64,000 nt of DNA from RGIG7213 sp045545665 (GCA_045545665.1 JAZQBL010000046.1:1-64000); one strand, 5' to 3'. Numbered from the stretch's first letter, positions 1 to 8,696 are shown. Program-made: numbers and translations. The notes: generated from the letters alone by a model not told the origin.

Positions 1-133
1 CAAGCCTTCTCCTGCGGGAGAAGGGGGACCACGATAGTGGTGGATGAGGAGTTGATTTGAACATAAAACACCTCATCCGTCAGCCTCGTAGTTGCTTGCA
101 ACTACATCCACCATTCCCCCACTGGGGAAGGCT
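1..133. repeat. Two inverted members of a dispersed palindromic repeat
   Basis: Bases 1-51 and 71-133 are reverse-complement relatives of one another: both carry a CCTCATCC box, a small hairpin and an (A)AGGCTT-type end with a G/C-rich AAGG block. The hairpin differs between copies (CCACTATCGTGG in one, GTAGTTGC-TTGCAACTAC in the other) while the flanks stay the same. Related copies lie at 53656-53702 and 54735-54779. Short open frames across this stretch look accidental. Confidence 0.7.
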
Positions 134-186
134 TACGCTGCGGCGGAATTACTCATCGGCAAAAGCCTATATTTCGTTATACAATA

Positions 187-216
187 AAAACGGCTCATCC
201 GAAAATGAGCCGTTTT
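187..216 (-). terminator. Intrinsic terminator of the P-loop gene
   Basis: Perfect 12-bp stem AAAACGGCTCAT / ATGAGCCGTTTT with a 6-base loop, with A and T runs on either side. It lies 22 bases past the stop codon of the minus-strand gene and can act in either direction. Confidence 0.85.
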
Positions 217-237
217 ATTATGCTTTAAATCAAACGA

Positions 238-645
238 TCAAGCGTACTTTTTCATTGTGTCAGTCAAGTTTTCAACGGGCATTGAAGCTGTGATTATGAC
301 GTCAACGTTTGTACGTGCAGAGAACGCTTCACATTCCTTGAGGAAATACTCGAAGGATGCCATATCGTCCTTGCATATCTTAAGCGCAGAGTCTATGAAG
401 ATATGTGTGATATCGTGGTTACTTGCATATATGCCGGCAACGAATCCGAACAGTGACTGACCGTCGCAGATCATATATTCGCTTGTGTCTATAAGGCGAA
501 CCTGGTGCTTTATATCATAGATCAACTTCGTACCCTGTTCAAGACATACGACTGAACCTGTAGAATCTATAAGCGCTTTATTTGTAAGGTCGATAAGCTG
601 CTTTGTTTTTCCCGTACCTTTTACGCCTGCAATTAATTTTAACAT
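238..645 (-). CDS. Small P-loop NTPase-like protein of unknown role
   Basis: A 135-residue protein with a Walker A motif GVKGTGKT at residues 7-14 and a hydrophobic strand ending in Asp (HIFID, residues 81-85) that can serve as Walker B. It is about the size of one nucleotide-binding core with no added domain. The start is fixed by a strong AGGAGG site. It is monocistronic: its own promoter lies at 687-715 and a terminator at 187-216. Small proteins like this in Clostridia are sometimes labelled PilT-like, but nothing here shows a motility role. ATP or GTP binding is inferred from the motif; substrate and partner are unknown. Confidence 0.75.
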   Translation of the reverse strand: MLKLIAGVKGTGKTKQLIDLTNKALIDSTGSVVCLEQGTKLIYDIKHQVRLIDTSEYMICDGQSLFGFVAGIYASNHDITHIFIDSALKICKDDMASFEYFLKECEAFSARTNVDVIITASMPVENLTDTMKKYA

Positions 646-686
646 AGTGAACTTCCTCCTGAGTTATAGATATTTACCCTGACTGT

Positions 687-715
687 ATTATACTATACTT
701 CTTCGTTTTTTTCAA
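687..715 (-). promoter_or_regulatory. Sigma-A-type promoter of the P-loop gene
   Basis: On the minus strand TTGAAA and TATAAT are separated by 17 bases, 42 bases upstream of the ATG at 645. Confidence 0.7.
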
Positions 716-789
716 GGGTTTTTATGAAAAATAATTAATTTTTTTCGTTTTTTTGCAACTTTTTTATTCAAGTTGCATATAAGATATGT

Positions 790-2130
790 TTATTTGCTGA
801 GTCTGTTCTGAAGATCTGCCTGCATTTCCTCATATCCGGGCTTGCCGAGCAGAGCAAACATATTCTTTTTATACGCTTCAACACCGGGCTGGTCAAAGGG
901 ATTTACGCCGAGAAGGTATCCCGAAACACCGCAAGCATACTCGAAGAAGTAAACGAGGTAACCGTAGTTATATTCGTCTCTTTCGTCGATCTCGATCATC
1001 ATATTGGGAACACCGCCGTCAACGTGAGCGAGGACCGTACCTGCCTGAGCCATGCTGTTTACGTAGTAAAGCGACTTATCTGCAAGGAAGTTAAGACCGT
1101 CGATGTTTGCAGGATCAAACGGAACCTTTACTTCATCACGGGAAGCGCCGAAGGTAACTACTGTTTCAAACAGATTTCTCATACCCATCTGGATGTACTG
1201 ACCGAGGGAGTGAAGGTCTGTCGAGAATATAACGGATGCAGGGAAAATACCCTTTCCGTCTTTGCCTTCGCTTTCGCCGTAGAGCTGTTTCCACCATTCG
1301 CACATCATAGCAAACGACGGCTCGTAAGCTGCGAGTATTTCCGTTGTCTTTCCTTTTCTGTAAAGGATATTTCTGTATGCCGCATATGCAAGTGCGGGGT
1401 TTTCTTCAACGGGAGCGTTCTTCATAAGCTCACGTGCATCTGCCGCACCCTTCATCATAGCGTCTATATCCGCACCGCTTACAGCGATGGGAAGAAGTCC
1501 TACAGCCGTAAGTACGGAGTATCTGCCGCCTATATCGTCGGGAACAACGAACGTTTCGTAACCCTTTTCGTCAGCAAATGCTTTGAGTGTTCCGCGGCAT
1601 TTGTCCGTCGTTATGAAAATTCTTTCTCTTGCTCCCTCTTCGCCGTATTTCTTTTCAATAAGCTCTCTGAAAAGACGGAAGGCGATCGCAGGCTCAGTCG
1701 TCGTACCCGATTTGCTTATTACGTTTATGCAAACGTCACGGCCTTCGCAAAGTGCAATAAGCTCTGCCGTTGCCGAAGGGCTTATCGTGTTACCTGCAAA
1801 ATATATATCGGGTGTATCCTTTTTCATATTGTTATAAAGGGGGCTTTTTACAAATTCGATAGCCGCACGTGCGCCGAGATATGATCCGCCGATACCGATA
1901 ACGATGAATATATCACAGCTTTTCTTTATCTTTTCAGCAGCCGCCTTTATGCGTGCGTATTCCTCTTTATCGTAATTTACGGGATGATCGACCCAACCTG
2001 TAAAGTCGTTACCTGCACCCGTACCGTTTTTAAGCGTATCTGCCGCCGCATAAAGTGCGGGGGTTATTGATGCAAGCTCGTGCTCGCCGACAAATCCGCC
2101 CAAATGTTTCGTTTTAAGTTTAACTGCCAT
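790..2130 (-). CDS. pgi: Glucose-6-phosphate isomerase
   Basis: Cytosolic enzyme interconverting glucose 6-phosphate and fructose 6-phosphate. The 446-residue length fits the short bacterial class. The sugar-phosphate binding loop GIGGSYLGA is near residues 78-86, the second SIS-type region with VISKSGTTTE near 137-146, and the catalytic-Glu region YGESEGKDGKG near 285. The gene begins 22 bases after the stop of dacF, so the two are probably cotranscribed. An AAAGGAATGG site precedes the ATG at a rather long spacing. No clear terminator was seen in the T-rich 140 bases downstream. Identification is firm. Confidence 0.97.
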   Translation of the reverse strand: MAVKLKTKHLGGFVGEHELASITPALYAAADTLKNGTGAGNDFTGWVDHPVNYDKEEYARIKAAAEKIKKSCDIFIVIGIGGSYLGARAAIEFVKSPLYNNMKKDTPDIYFAGNTISPSATAELIALCEGRDVCINVISKSGTTTEPAIAFRLFRELIEKKYGEEGARERIFITTDKCRGTLKAFADEKGYETFVVPDDIGGRYSVLTAVGLLPIAVSGADIDAMMKGAADARELMKNAPVEENPALAYAAYRNILYRKGKTTEILAAYEPSFAMMCEWWKQLYGESEGKDGKGIFPASVIFSTDLHSLGQYIQMGMRNLFETVVTFGASRDEVKVPFDPANIDGLNFLADKSLYYVNSMAQAGTVLAHVDGGVPNMMIEIDERDEYNYGYLVYFFEYACGVSGYLLGVNPFDQPGVEAYKKNMFALLGKPGYEEMQADLQNRLSK

Positions 2131-2152
2131 TTTTTATTCCATTCCTTTCAAA

Positions 2153-3301
2153 TCAGGTATTCAAAAAAGATCTAAACATATATACAAGCATTTGCAGAAA
2201 TCCGATCCTCGGCACGTCTGCATCCGCCGTGATGTCACTTGTTCCTATGACCTTACCGTTAAGCATATACTTAACGCATCCGACTTTATCGCCTTTTTTC
2301 ACAGGTGCCGCAACGGTATCCTCAAGCTCCGTTTCATACGTTATTTTTTTGACATCGCCCTTCGACAAAAGTGACGAAAAACCCATATGAGATACGGAAA
2401 GCTCATCAACTGCCGCCCCTTTTACCTTTATCGGCGGTAAAGCTGACGGCTGATAATTGACAACGCCGTAATTTGCGAACCCGAAATCAAGCAAAAGCTT
2501 TGCACATTCGTTTCTCGCAGCACTCGTTGACGATGCCATAACAACGGCGATAAGCTGCATACCGTCACGCTTTGCGGCGGCTGAAATACAGAATTTCGCC
2601 TTTGATGTCGAACCTGTTTTAAGTCCGTTTGCACCGTTATAAAAGCGTATCAGCTTATTTGTATTCGTAAGCCCGAACTGCCCTTGGCGTATCGTATCCA
2701 TCCATATCGTCGTATAGTTCAATATGACAGGATGCGTCATAAGCTCCCGTGACATAATTGATATATCACGTGCCGTCGTAAGATGACGCGTCACCGTATC
2801 GTCAAGCCCCGTCGGGTTTTCAAAGCACGTATTTTTCATTCCGAGCTGTTCGGCACGTTCGTTCATTTTGGCAACGAACGCCGTTTCGCTTCCTGCAATA
2901 AACTCCGCCATGGCAACCGCACAGTCGTTTGCGGATGACACCGTTATTGCCTTCAGCATCTCATCGACCGTTATATCCTCACCGGGCTTCAAAAACACCT
3001 GCGAGCCGCCCATAGATGCCGCATATTCGCTCACCGGCACTTTATCTTCAAGCTTTATATCTCCGTTTTCGAGAGCCTCGCATATCAGAAGAAGCGTCAT
3101 GATTTTCGTGACGGATGCCGGCGGCAGCATTTCGTCTGCGTTATCCTCGTAAAGGACCTTGCCCGTCGATGCCTCTATCAGTATTACGCTTTTTGCATCG
3201 TAATCGCCCGAAAACTCCGCGCCGTAGGAAAGAACGCACAAATTGACGAAAAACGTACAAACAAGTACGATACATACAGCCGTTTTTTTTAATTTTATCA
3301 T
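2153..3301 (-). CDS. dacF: D-alanyl-D-alanine carboxypeptidase (DacF/PBP5 type)
   Basis: A penicillin-binding carboxypeptidase that trims the terminal D-Ala from peptidoglycan stem peptides outside the membrane. All three active-site motifs are present: SVTK at residues 63-66, SAN at 123-125 and KTG at 228-230. An N-terminal signal peptide (residues 1-27, hydrophobic core followed by SYGAEF) and a C-terminal domain with a final hydrophobic/amphipathic stretch fit the S11 peptidase family. Length 382 is typical. The gene is first in a pair with pgi. DacF-like enzymes are often sporulation linked, but several paralogues exist in Clostridia and the exact subtype is not settled. Confidence 0.95.
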   Translation of the reverse strand: MIKLKKTAVCIVLVCTFFVNLCVLSYGAEFSGDYDAKSVILIEASTGKVLYEDNADEMLPPASVTKIMTLLLICEALENGDIKLEDKVPVSEYAASMGGSQVFLKPGEDITVDEMLKAITVSSANDCAVAMAEFIAGSETAFVAKMNERAEQLGMKNTCFENPTGLDDTVTRHLTTARDISIMSRELMTHPVILNYTTIWMDTIRQGQFGLTNTNKLIRFYNGANGLKTGSTSKAKFCISAAAKRDGMQLIAVVMASSTSAARNECAKLLLDFGFANYGVVNYQPSALPPIKVKGAAVDELSVSHMGFSSLLSKGDVKKITYETELEDTVAAPVKKGDKVGCVKYMLNGKVIGTSDITADADVPRIGFLQMLVYMFRSFLNT

Positions 3302-3383
3302 TTTTCCACCCCCGCATATATTACTAAATCATATGCGGAAAAGTGAAATATTATTATTAAAAGATGAAAAATGCACCGTGGCA

Positions 3384-3611
3384 TTACGCCAAATACGGTG
3401 CAAGCTCAGCAACAAGTTCGTCCGCATTTTCAGCGTGGATATTGAGCGTGAGAGGTGAGAGCAGATCAAGTGAGAAAAGTCCCATTATGCTTTTTGCATT
3501 TACAACGTATCTGCCGCAGATAACGTCTGCATCATACTCATATTTAGTAACCGTTGCAACGAAAGAATAAACCTTTTCTATCGTTTCAAGCTTTATCTTG
3601 AGTTCTATCAC
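3384..3611 (-). CDS. HPr-like protein lacking the phosphorylatable histidine
   Basis: A 75-residue protein with the fold signature of the PTS phosphocarrier HPr: the VNAKSIMGLFSLDL segment (residues 37-50) matches the conserved Ser-46 helix of HPr almost exactly, and the total length is close to HPr. The active loop GLHARPA is replaced by a segment without histidine (TIEKVYSFV, residues 10-18), so PEP-dependent phosphotransfer should not occur. It starts at a GTG seven bases after AGGAGG and is monocistronic with its own promoter. HPr-like regulators such as Crh also lack His15 but keep Ser46, which suggests a regulatory partner role here; that is inference. Confidence 0.8.
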   Translation of the reverse strand: MIELKIKLETIEKVYSFVATVTKYEYDADVICGRYVVNAKSIMGLFSLDLLSPLTLNIHAENADELVAELAPYLA

Positions 3612-3644
3612 GAGCCATCCTCCTTTCGTACTTTTTACGGTAGT

Positions 3645-3674
3645 ATTTTATCACGAACAACTGTCTGTTGTCAA
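3645..3674 (-). promoter_or_regulatory. Promoter of the HPr-like gene
   Basis: TTGACA, an 18-base spacer and TAAAAT on the minus strand, 34 bases before the GTG start. Confidence 0.7.
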
Positions 3675-3718
3675 TAGTAAAATAACATTTTTTACCTATT
3701 TTTTACCTATATATTGTA

Positions 3719-5086
3719 TTATCTTTCCGCAAGAGGTGTGTATTCCTTGGGATCAAGCACGTTCATATAAGCCGGGCGTATTATCTTACCCATGTTTATA
3801 AGCTCTTCTAAACGGTGTGCGCTCCATCCTGCTATTCTCGATATTGCGAATATGGGTGTGAAAAGCTCCTTCGGAAGTCCGAGCATGCTGTAAACGAATC
3901 CGCTGTAGAAGTCGATATTCGGGCTGACGCCTTTATATATTTTTCTCTTCTCGCATATAAGACGTGCGGAAATATCCGCAACACGCGTGTAAAATTCGTA
4001 TTCGTCAACCATTCCTTTTTCTTCGGAAAGTGCCTTTACGTACTGCTTGAATATTTCAGCTCTCGGATCTGAAAGCGAATACACGGCGTGTCCCATTCCG
4101 TATATGAGTCCTGCCTTATCAAATACCTGTTTATCAAGCATTTTCGTAAGATAGTCGGTAAGTGCGGCTTCATCCTTTACGTTTACGTTTTCCTTGATGT
4201 TTTCCATCATCTCCGTCACTTTTATGTTTGCACCGCCGTGGCGGGGACCTTTTAGCGAGCAGAGAGACGCTGCAGTTGAAGAATACGTATCAGTACCCGA
4301 TGACGTTACAACGTGTGTTGTAAAGGTCGAATTGTTTCCGCCGCCGTGCTCTGCATGCAAAACGAGAGCAATATCAAGCAGCTGCGCTTCAAGCTCGGTA
4401 TACTTACTGTCCGGACGGAGCAGATGAAGGATATTTTCCGCCGTTGATCTTTTCGGATCGGGGATATGTATAAAGAGGCTCTGTCCTTCTATATAGTACA
4501 TATACGCCTGATATGCATAAACGGCAAGCGTCGGGAAGTTTGCAATAAGCTGTAAGCACTGGCGCAGGACGTTGGGAACGGACGTATCGTTTGCCCTTTC
4601 GTCATAGGAATACAGTGTAAGAACGCTCGTTGCAAGCTTATTCATCATATCGGGTGTGGGTGCTTTCAAAATAACGTCACGCACGAAGTTTGTCGGAAGT
4701 GAGCGGTAGGAGCCCAAAAGCTCGTAAAACTCGTCAAGTTCGGTCTTTGTGGGAAGAGAGCCGAACAAAAGCAGGTAGACGGTCTCTTCAAATCCGAATC
4801 TTTTTTCCTTTGTGAAGCCGTTTACAAGGTCGTTTATGTTAATGCCTCTGTAACGGAGAACACCCTCGCAGGGGACACGTTCGCCGTTTATTATATCCGT
4901 CGATTTTACGTCGGATATTTCCGTAAGACCTGTAAGAACACCTCTGCCGTCTACGTCGCGCAAACCTCTTTTTACTTCATTTTTAATATAAAGCTCGTGA
5001 GGTATTTTGTCGTTTTTAAGGCATATACCCGCAAGTTCTTCGATTTTCGGGGTTATTGTACATACGTATTTCGTCGATGTTCCCAT
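3719..5086 (-). CDS. gltA: Citrate synthase
   Basis: Condenses acetyl-CoA with oxaloacetate to citrate (or propionyl-CoA in the 2-methylcitrate branch). The catalytic triad regions are visible: a histidine in HAEHGGGNNST, a second in GMGHAVYSLSDPRA, and the aspartate in PNIDFYSGFVY. At 455 residues it has the longer N-terminal region common in Clostridia and Bacteroidetes. The start follows AAAGGAG and lies 11 bases after rlmL, so it is the last gene of the yqhQ-to-gltA run. The pyruvate dehydrogenase-like operon at 54.9-60.1 kb could supply acetyl-CoA. Citrate versus 2-methylcitrate preference cannot be read from sequence. Confidence 0.95.
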   Translation of the reverse strand: MGTSTKYVCTITPKIEELAGICLKNDKIPHELYIKNEVKRGLRDVDGRGVLTGLTEISDVKSTDIINGERVPCEGVLRYRGININDLVNGFTKEKRFGFEETVYLLLFGSLPTKTELDEFYELLGSYRSLPTNFVRDVILKAPTPDMMNKLATSVLTLYSYDERANDTSVPNVLRQCLQLIANFPTLAVYAYQAYMYYIEGQSLFIHIPDPKRSTAENILHLLRPDSKYTELEAQLLDIALVLHAEHGGGNNSTFTTHVVTSSGTDTYSSTAASLCSLKGPRHGGANIKVTEMMENIKENVNVKDEAALTDYLTKMLDKQVFDKAGLIYGMGHAVYSLSDPRAEIFKQYVKALSEEKGMVDEYEFYTRVADISARLICEKRKIYKGVSPNIDFYSGFVYSMLGLPKELFTPIFAISRIAGWSAHRLEELINMGKIIRPAYMNVLDPKEYTPLAER

Positions 5087-5097
5087 TTGTATCTCCT

Positions 5098-6216
5098 TTA
5101 TTTCTTATTTCTGAAAAATTGATAGTAATTGCATCTTATCATACCGTTATAAAGACGGCGCACGGCGTCCGCACGTCTGCCGTAGAGCCGCTGAAAATCC
5201 TCACACGAGGATATAACGTATATCTGCCACGCTCCGAGATCCTTCCAGGCTTTACCCATATTTCTGTAAAGCGTTTCGACCTCATCTGCCGTCATAAGCC
5301 TTTCGCCGTAGGGGGGATTGCAAACGACGGTTCCCCGTCTGTCGTACGTTTCTATCGTCAAAGCATCACGGCAAAAGACTTTTATATATTTTTCCATACC
5401 TGCTCTTTTTACGTTTGCCGTTGCTATATCGACACATTCGGGTGAGATATCGGAGGCGTACGCTTCAAAATCACAGTCCCTTATTATTTTGTCGTTCGCT
5501 TCATCCACGGCATCGTACCAGGCTTTTTTCGGTATTATCGGAAAGCTTTCCGAGATAAAATCCCGGTTAAGTCCGGGGGCAGTATTGCTCAGGAGCATTG
5601 CCGCTTCTATCGGTATCGTTCCCGAGCCGCAAAAGGGGTCCCAGAACAGTACGTCCTGCCTTGCGTGGGCAAGCTTTACAAGAGCTGCCGCAAGCGTTTC
5701 GCGTATGGGTGCCTCGTTTGACTGCGGGCGGTAGCCCCTTTTGTGAAGCGGAGTTCCCGACGTATCTATCATTACGTGGACTATGTCCTTCAGTATGAAA
5801 AATTCTATTTGATATTTTACGCCCGTTTCTTCAAAATACGATATTCCGTATTTTGATTTAAGACGTTCGACACACGCTTTTTTAATTATGCTCTGGCAGT
5901 CGGGAATGGAATAAAGCGTTGATTTTATGCTGTGCCCTTTTACGGGAAAAGCATCCTTTTCACCGACAAATTCTTCAAGCGGTAATTCCTTTACCCCGTC
6001 GAAAAGCTGTGTAAAGGTCTTCGCTTCAAACTCACCGAGAAGTATCAGGACCCTCTGCGCGTATCTTAAATTTATATTGAGTCTCGGTATATCACAAACA
6101 TCACCGTCGAATATTACCCGTCCGTCAAGAGTCTGTACACGTTTAAGTCCGAGGGCATCTATCTCCTCGTTTACGAGCTTTTCTATGCCGAACAGGCAGG
6201 TAGCAACGAAGCGCAT
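5098..6216 (-). CDS. THUMP-domain 23S rRNA guanine-N2 methyltransferase (RlmL/YpsC family)
   Basis: SAM-dependent RNA methyltransferase of about 372 residues: N-terminal ferredoxin-like plus THUMP region (residues 1-160), then a Rossmann methyltransferase with FWDPFCGSGTIPIEA (SAM-binding motif I) and the catalytic NPPYGERL motif near 300. The ATG is taken at 6216, where it overlaps the upstream stop as TGATG, implying translational coupling; a GTG one codon earlier is possible. By family it modifies 23S rRNA, probably the G2445-equivalent. It lacks the second RlmK domain of the enteric fused enzyme. Confidence 0.9.
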   Translation of the reverse strand: MRFVATCLFGIEKLVNEEIDALGLKRVQTLDGRVIFDGDVCDIPRLNINLRYAQRVLILLGEFEAKTFTQLFDGVKELPLEEFVGEKDAFPVKGHSIKSTLYSIPDCQSIIKKACVERLKSKYGISYFEETGVKYQIEFFILKDIVHVMIDTSGTPLHKRGYRPQSNEAPIRETLAAALVKLAHARQDVLFWDPFCGSGTIPIEAAMLLSNTAPGLNRDFISESFPIIPKKAWYDAVDEANDKIIRDCDFEAYASDISPECVDIATANVKRAGMEKYIKVFCRDALTIETYDRRGTVVCNPPYGERLMTADEVETLYRNMGKAWKDLGAWQIYVISSCEDFQRLYGRRADAVRRLYNGMIRCNYYQFFRNKK

Positions 6217-6584
6217 CACTCAACGGGATACGCTATCGTCGTCATAAGTGCCATTTCAACTTGTGACGTATCGAGTCGGCTGTACTGAACGACGATATTC
6301 ACGTCGGACTCTATAAGTGCGGCGTACGGTGTATCGCGGGGGATCATTTCGCCGTTTTCCTTTTTAAGCTTATCCATTCTTATATGGTGAGTTTTTTTGC
6401 TGCCGCAAAAAGCAGAAAAGCCCTCGTCGCACTCTCTGTCTTCGAAAAAGAGCGTTATTTTTATATTCGCATCATTATCTGTCGTGTTTATAACGCATAT
6501 TGCTTCGTGGCTGATGCTTTCGTTTTTAGATACAGAATTCAAAAAACAGTCGGGTATAAGCCAAGTTTTCTTTCCGTAATTCAT
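6216..6584 (-). CDS. Sensory-rhodopsin-transducer-like (ASRT family) small protein
   Basis: A 122-residue soluble protein whose blocks GKKTWLIPD, HEAICVINTTD, ITLFFEDRE, THHIRMDKL, PYAALIESDVNIVVQYSRLD and ALMTT match the family of the Anabaena sensory rhodopsin transducer as I remember it. There is no signal peptide or membrane segment. Homologues are common in Firmicutes that have no rhodopsin, and none is encoded here; the family has a beta-sandwich fold and has been suggested to bind small molecules. It follows murI by 13 bases and overlaps the methyltransferase. An AAAGGTGG site precedes the ATG. Function in this host is unknown. Confidence 0.8.
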   Translation of the reverse strand: MNYGKKTWLIPDCFLNSVSKNESISHEAICVINTTDNDANIKITLFFEDRECDEGFSAFCGSKKTHHIRMDKLKKENGEMIPRDTPYAALIESDVNIVVQYSRLDTSQVEMALMTTIAYPVE

Positions 6585-6597
6585 TTTTTATCCACCT

Positions 6598-7392
6598 TTA
6601 TTCAATATTTACTTTTTGTATATTTCCGCCGAGTGCGCCGCCCATAAACACTGCCGCACACGTATCGAAGTTGTTCGGCATATCGCTTACGTAATAATCG
6701 ACTCTGCCCTGCTTTTCTTCGCACAGCATACCGTTTTTCTTAAGAAAACCGACAAGCTCTCTTGCCGACGCCGCTCCCGAATCGACCAACATAAGTCCCG
6801 GATATATCTCCCTTATTCTTTCTGCCAAAAGCGGAAAATGCGTACAGCCGAGTATCACCGTATCGACGTTTTGCATAACGAGCTCATCCATATAATGGCG
6901 TATTGCATGATACGCAATTTCGGTATTTATGAGATTGTTTTCAACTATCGGCACAAGCAAAGGACACGGCGCTTTGCAGATATCGGTCACACCGAGGGCG
7001 GAAAGCTTTTTTTCAAATATTCCGCTTTTTACCGTTGCACCCGTTCCCATTATGCCGACTTTTCCGTTTTTCGTAAGTCTTAAAGCTTCCTTCGATGCGC
7101 TGTCGATTATACCGAAAAGCGGAACATCAACGCTTCCCCTTATTTTTTCAAGTGCTATAGCCGAGACCGTACCGCAGGCGGCAAGGATCGCCTTTACACC
7201 GTGCCCGGTCAAAAATTTTACGTCGTCTTGTGCATATTCCGTTATTTTTTCTTCGCTTCTCGTTCCGTACGGTGTTCTGCCCGTATCACCGAAATATATA
7301 AAATGTTCGTTTGGCAGAAGCTTTTTAAGCTCCTTTAAGGCGCACAGTCCGCCAAGACCGCTGTCAAAAACGCCTATCGGTCTGTTATCCAT
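6598..7392 (-). CDS. murI: Glutamate racemase
   Basis: Makes D-glutamate for peptidoglycan stem peptides, cofactor-independent, in the cytosol. The 264-residue protein has the N-terminal GVFDSGLGG motif with the catalytic-site Asp, and both catalytic cysteines: Cys73 in AACGTVSA and Cys183 in LGCTHFPLL. The first motif reads CGT where most racemases have CNT, a substitution worth noting but still placing the Cys and Thr correctly. The ATG lies three bases after the ddl stop and uses a GGAG inside the end of ddl, so ddl-murI are translationally coupled, joining two D-amino-acid steps. Confidence 0.93.
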   Translation of the reverse strand: MDNRPIGVFDSGLGGLCALKELKKLLPNEHFIYFGDTGRTPYGTRSEEKITEYAQDDVKFLTGHGVKAILAACGTVSAIALEKIRGSVDVPLFGIIDSASKEALRLTKNGKVGIMGTGATVKSGIFEKKLSALGVTDICKAPCPLLVPIVENNLINTEIAYHAIRHYMDELVMQNVDTVILGCTHFPLLAERIREIYPGLMLVDSGAASARELVGFLKKNGMLCEEKQGRVDYYVSDMPNNFDTCAAVFMGGALGGNIQKVNIE

Positions 7393-7395
7393 ATC

Positions 7396-8442
7396 TTACT
7401 CCAGTGCAAGCTTTATAAGCCCGTCAACGATTTCCTGAGGCTTCATTCCGTCATCACCGTAGCCGAGAAGCGACGGATACATTGAAATGTTCGTAAAGCC
7501 GGGGAACGTGTTTATCTCGTTAAAGAGGATGTTTTCTTCGTCATCAACGAAGAAGTCAACTCGCGAAAGGCCTCTGCAGCCGAGCGCTCTGAATATTCTC
7601 AGCGCATACTCTCTGACTTGTTTTGACGTTTCTTTCGATATTCTTGCAGGTATGTAGAAAGATGCCGTATCGTTTTTGTATTTTGTATCGTAGTCGTAAA
7701 ATTCAGCTCCGGGGTTTATCTCACCGCATACGGATGCTATGGGATCGTCGTTACCGAAGACGGCAACCTCTATTTCCCTTGCCTTCTTGTATTCTTCAAT
7801 GAGCGCTTCGCCGCCGTATTTTATGGCGTTTGCAAGCGCTTCTTCAAGCTCCTCTTCGCAATTTACCTTTGAAGCGCCGACAGACGAGCCTGCCGAAACG
7901 GGTTTAACAAACACAGGGTATGAGAATTTAGCCTTAACGTCGTTGAAAAGCTCATCTTTATGACGTGTAAATCTTCTTTCTCTTACGTGGATATACTTCG
8001 TTACGGGAACGTACCAGTTTTCCGCAACGAGCTTCGTCAAATACTTATTCATCGAAGCATCGGAGGCGGTAAGCGTGCATCCCACGTATTTTATTCCGCA
8101 CGTATCGAGAAGTCCCTGCAGTCTTCCGTCCTCACAGTATTCACCGTGAAGCACGGGCAAAACGACATCACACGGGATCTTTTCGCCTTTTGACGTGAAC
8201 ATTCCGTCGCCGCCGAGGCTTATGCAGACCGTGTCGTTATCTTCGTTTTCCCAGCTGCCGTCCTTGATCTTTTTTTCATCGCCCTTGTAAAGATACCATA
8301 TACCGTTTTTCGTTATTCCTATCGTTCTGACGTTATATTTTTCTCTGTCAACGGCTGACAGTACGTTTGAGGCACTTGACAGCGACACCTCGTGTTCGGA
8401 GGATCTGCCGCCGAAAAGCACGCAAAGTTCAATTTTTTTCAT
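7396..8442 (-). CDS. ddl: D-alanine--D-alanine ligase
   Basis: ATP-grasp ligase that joins two D-alanines for the UDP-MurNAc pentapeptide. Visible: the N-terminal nucleotide/ligand loop LFGGRSSEHEVSLSSA, the HGEYCEDGRLQGLLD motif, the VKPVSAGSSVGASKV ATP-grasp segment and the C-terminal NEINTFPGFTNISMYP metal-binding motif. The ATG at 8442 (348 residues) is chosen because GGAG stands seven bases upstream; seven extra codons upstream lack such a site. The 5' leader is one copy of a duplicated 128-bp segment that carries a palindrome. Resistance-type D-Ala-D-Lac activity cannot be judged here; the neighbourhood (murI, rlmL) suggests the housekeeping enzyme. Confidence 0.95.
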   Translation of the reverse strand: MKKIELCVLFGGRSSEHEVSLSSASNVLSAVDREKYNVRTIGITKNGIWYLYKGDEKKIKDGSWENEDNDTVCISLGGDGMFTSKGEKIPCDVVLPVLHGEYCEDGRLQGLLDTCGIKYVGCTLTASDASMNKYLTKLVAENWYVPVTKYIHVRERRFTRHKDELFNDVKAKFSYPVFVKPVSAGSSVGASKVNCEEELEEALANAIKYGGEALIEEYKKAREIEVAVFGNDDPIASVCGEINPGAEFYDYDTKYKNDTASFYIPARISKETSKQVREYALRIFRALGCRGLSRVDFFVDDEENILFNEINTFPGFTNISMYPSLLGYGDDGMKPQEIVDGLIKLALE

Positions 8443-8443
8443 A

Positions 8444-8696
8444 AAATCTCCATTCCGCCACAATAGTGGCTTTGTGAAATTTAAATTAAAAATGGGATGG
8501 GACCCGTTTTTAATTTGAATTTCGAGGCGTGAACTGTTATCGTGCGGTTATACTGAATAAAACTTCACGCCAAATCTCCATTCCGTCGCTACTGCGGCGG
8601 TGCATATATTCTGTGAAATTTAAATTAAAAATGAGATGGGACCCGTTTTTAATTTGAATTTCAGGGCGTGAACTGTTACCGTGCGTCTTTCACGCC
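8444..8696. repeat. Tandem duplication between prmC and ddl, each copy with a palindrome
   Basis: Two adjacent copies, 8444-8571 and 8572-8696, share their ends (AAATCTCCATTCCG to CTTCACGCC, with one- or two-base differences) and a central palindrome. The palindrome is at 8476-8523 and about 8615-8662, with a 10-bp stem AAATTAAAAA / TTTTTAATTT, an outer GAAATT / AATTTC and an inner GGG/CCC. Each copy includes the last bases of prmC including its stop and the GGAG of ddl, so the unit spans exactly the intergenic region. In copy 2 one inner pair becomes G.U on the minus-strand RNA, keeping the hairpin. Confidence 0.85.

Noticed and set aside
57..293. 78-codon plus-strand frame at the window start
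   Set aside because: It lies on the palindromic repeats and runs into the end of the P-loop gene.
1024..1884. 286-codon plus-strand frame opposite pgi
   Set aside because: It is the antisense of a sure glucose-6-phosphate isomerase gene, with no ribosome site or family pattern.
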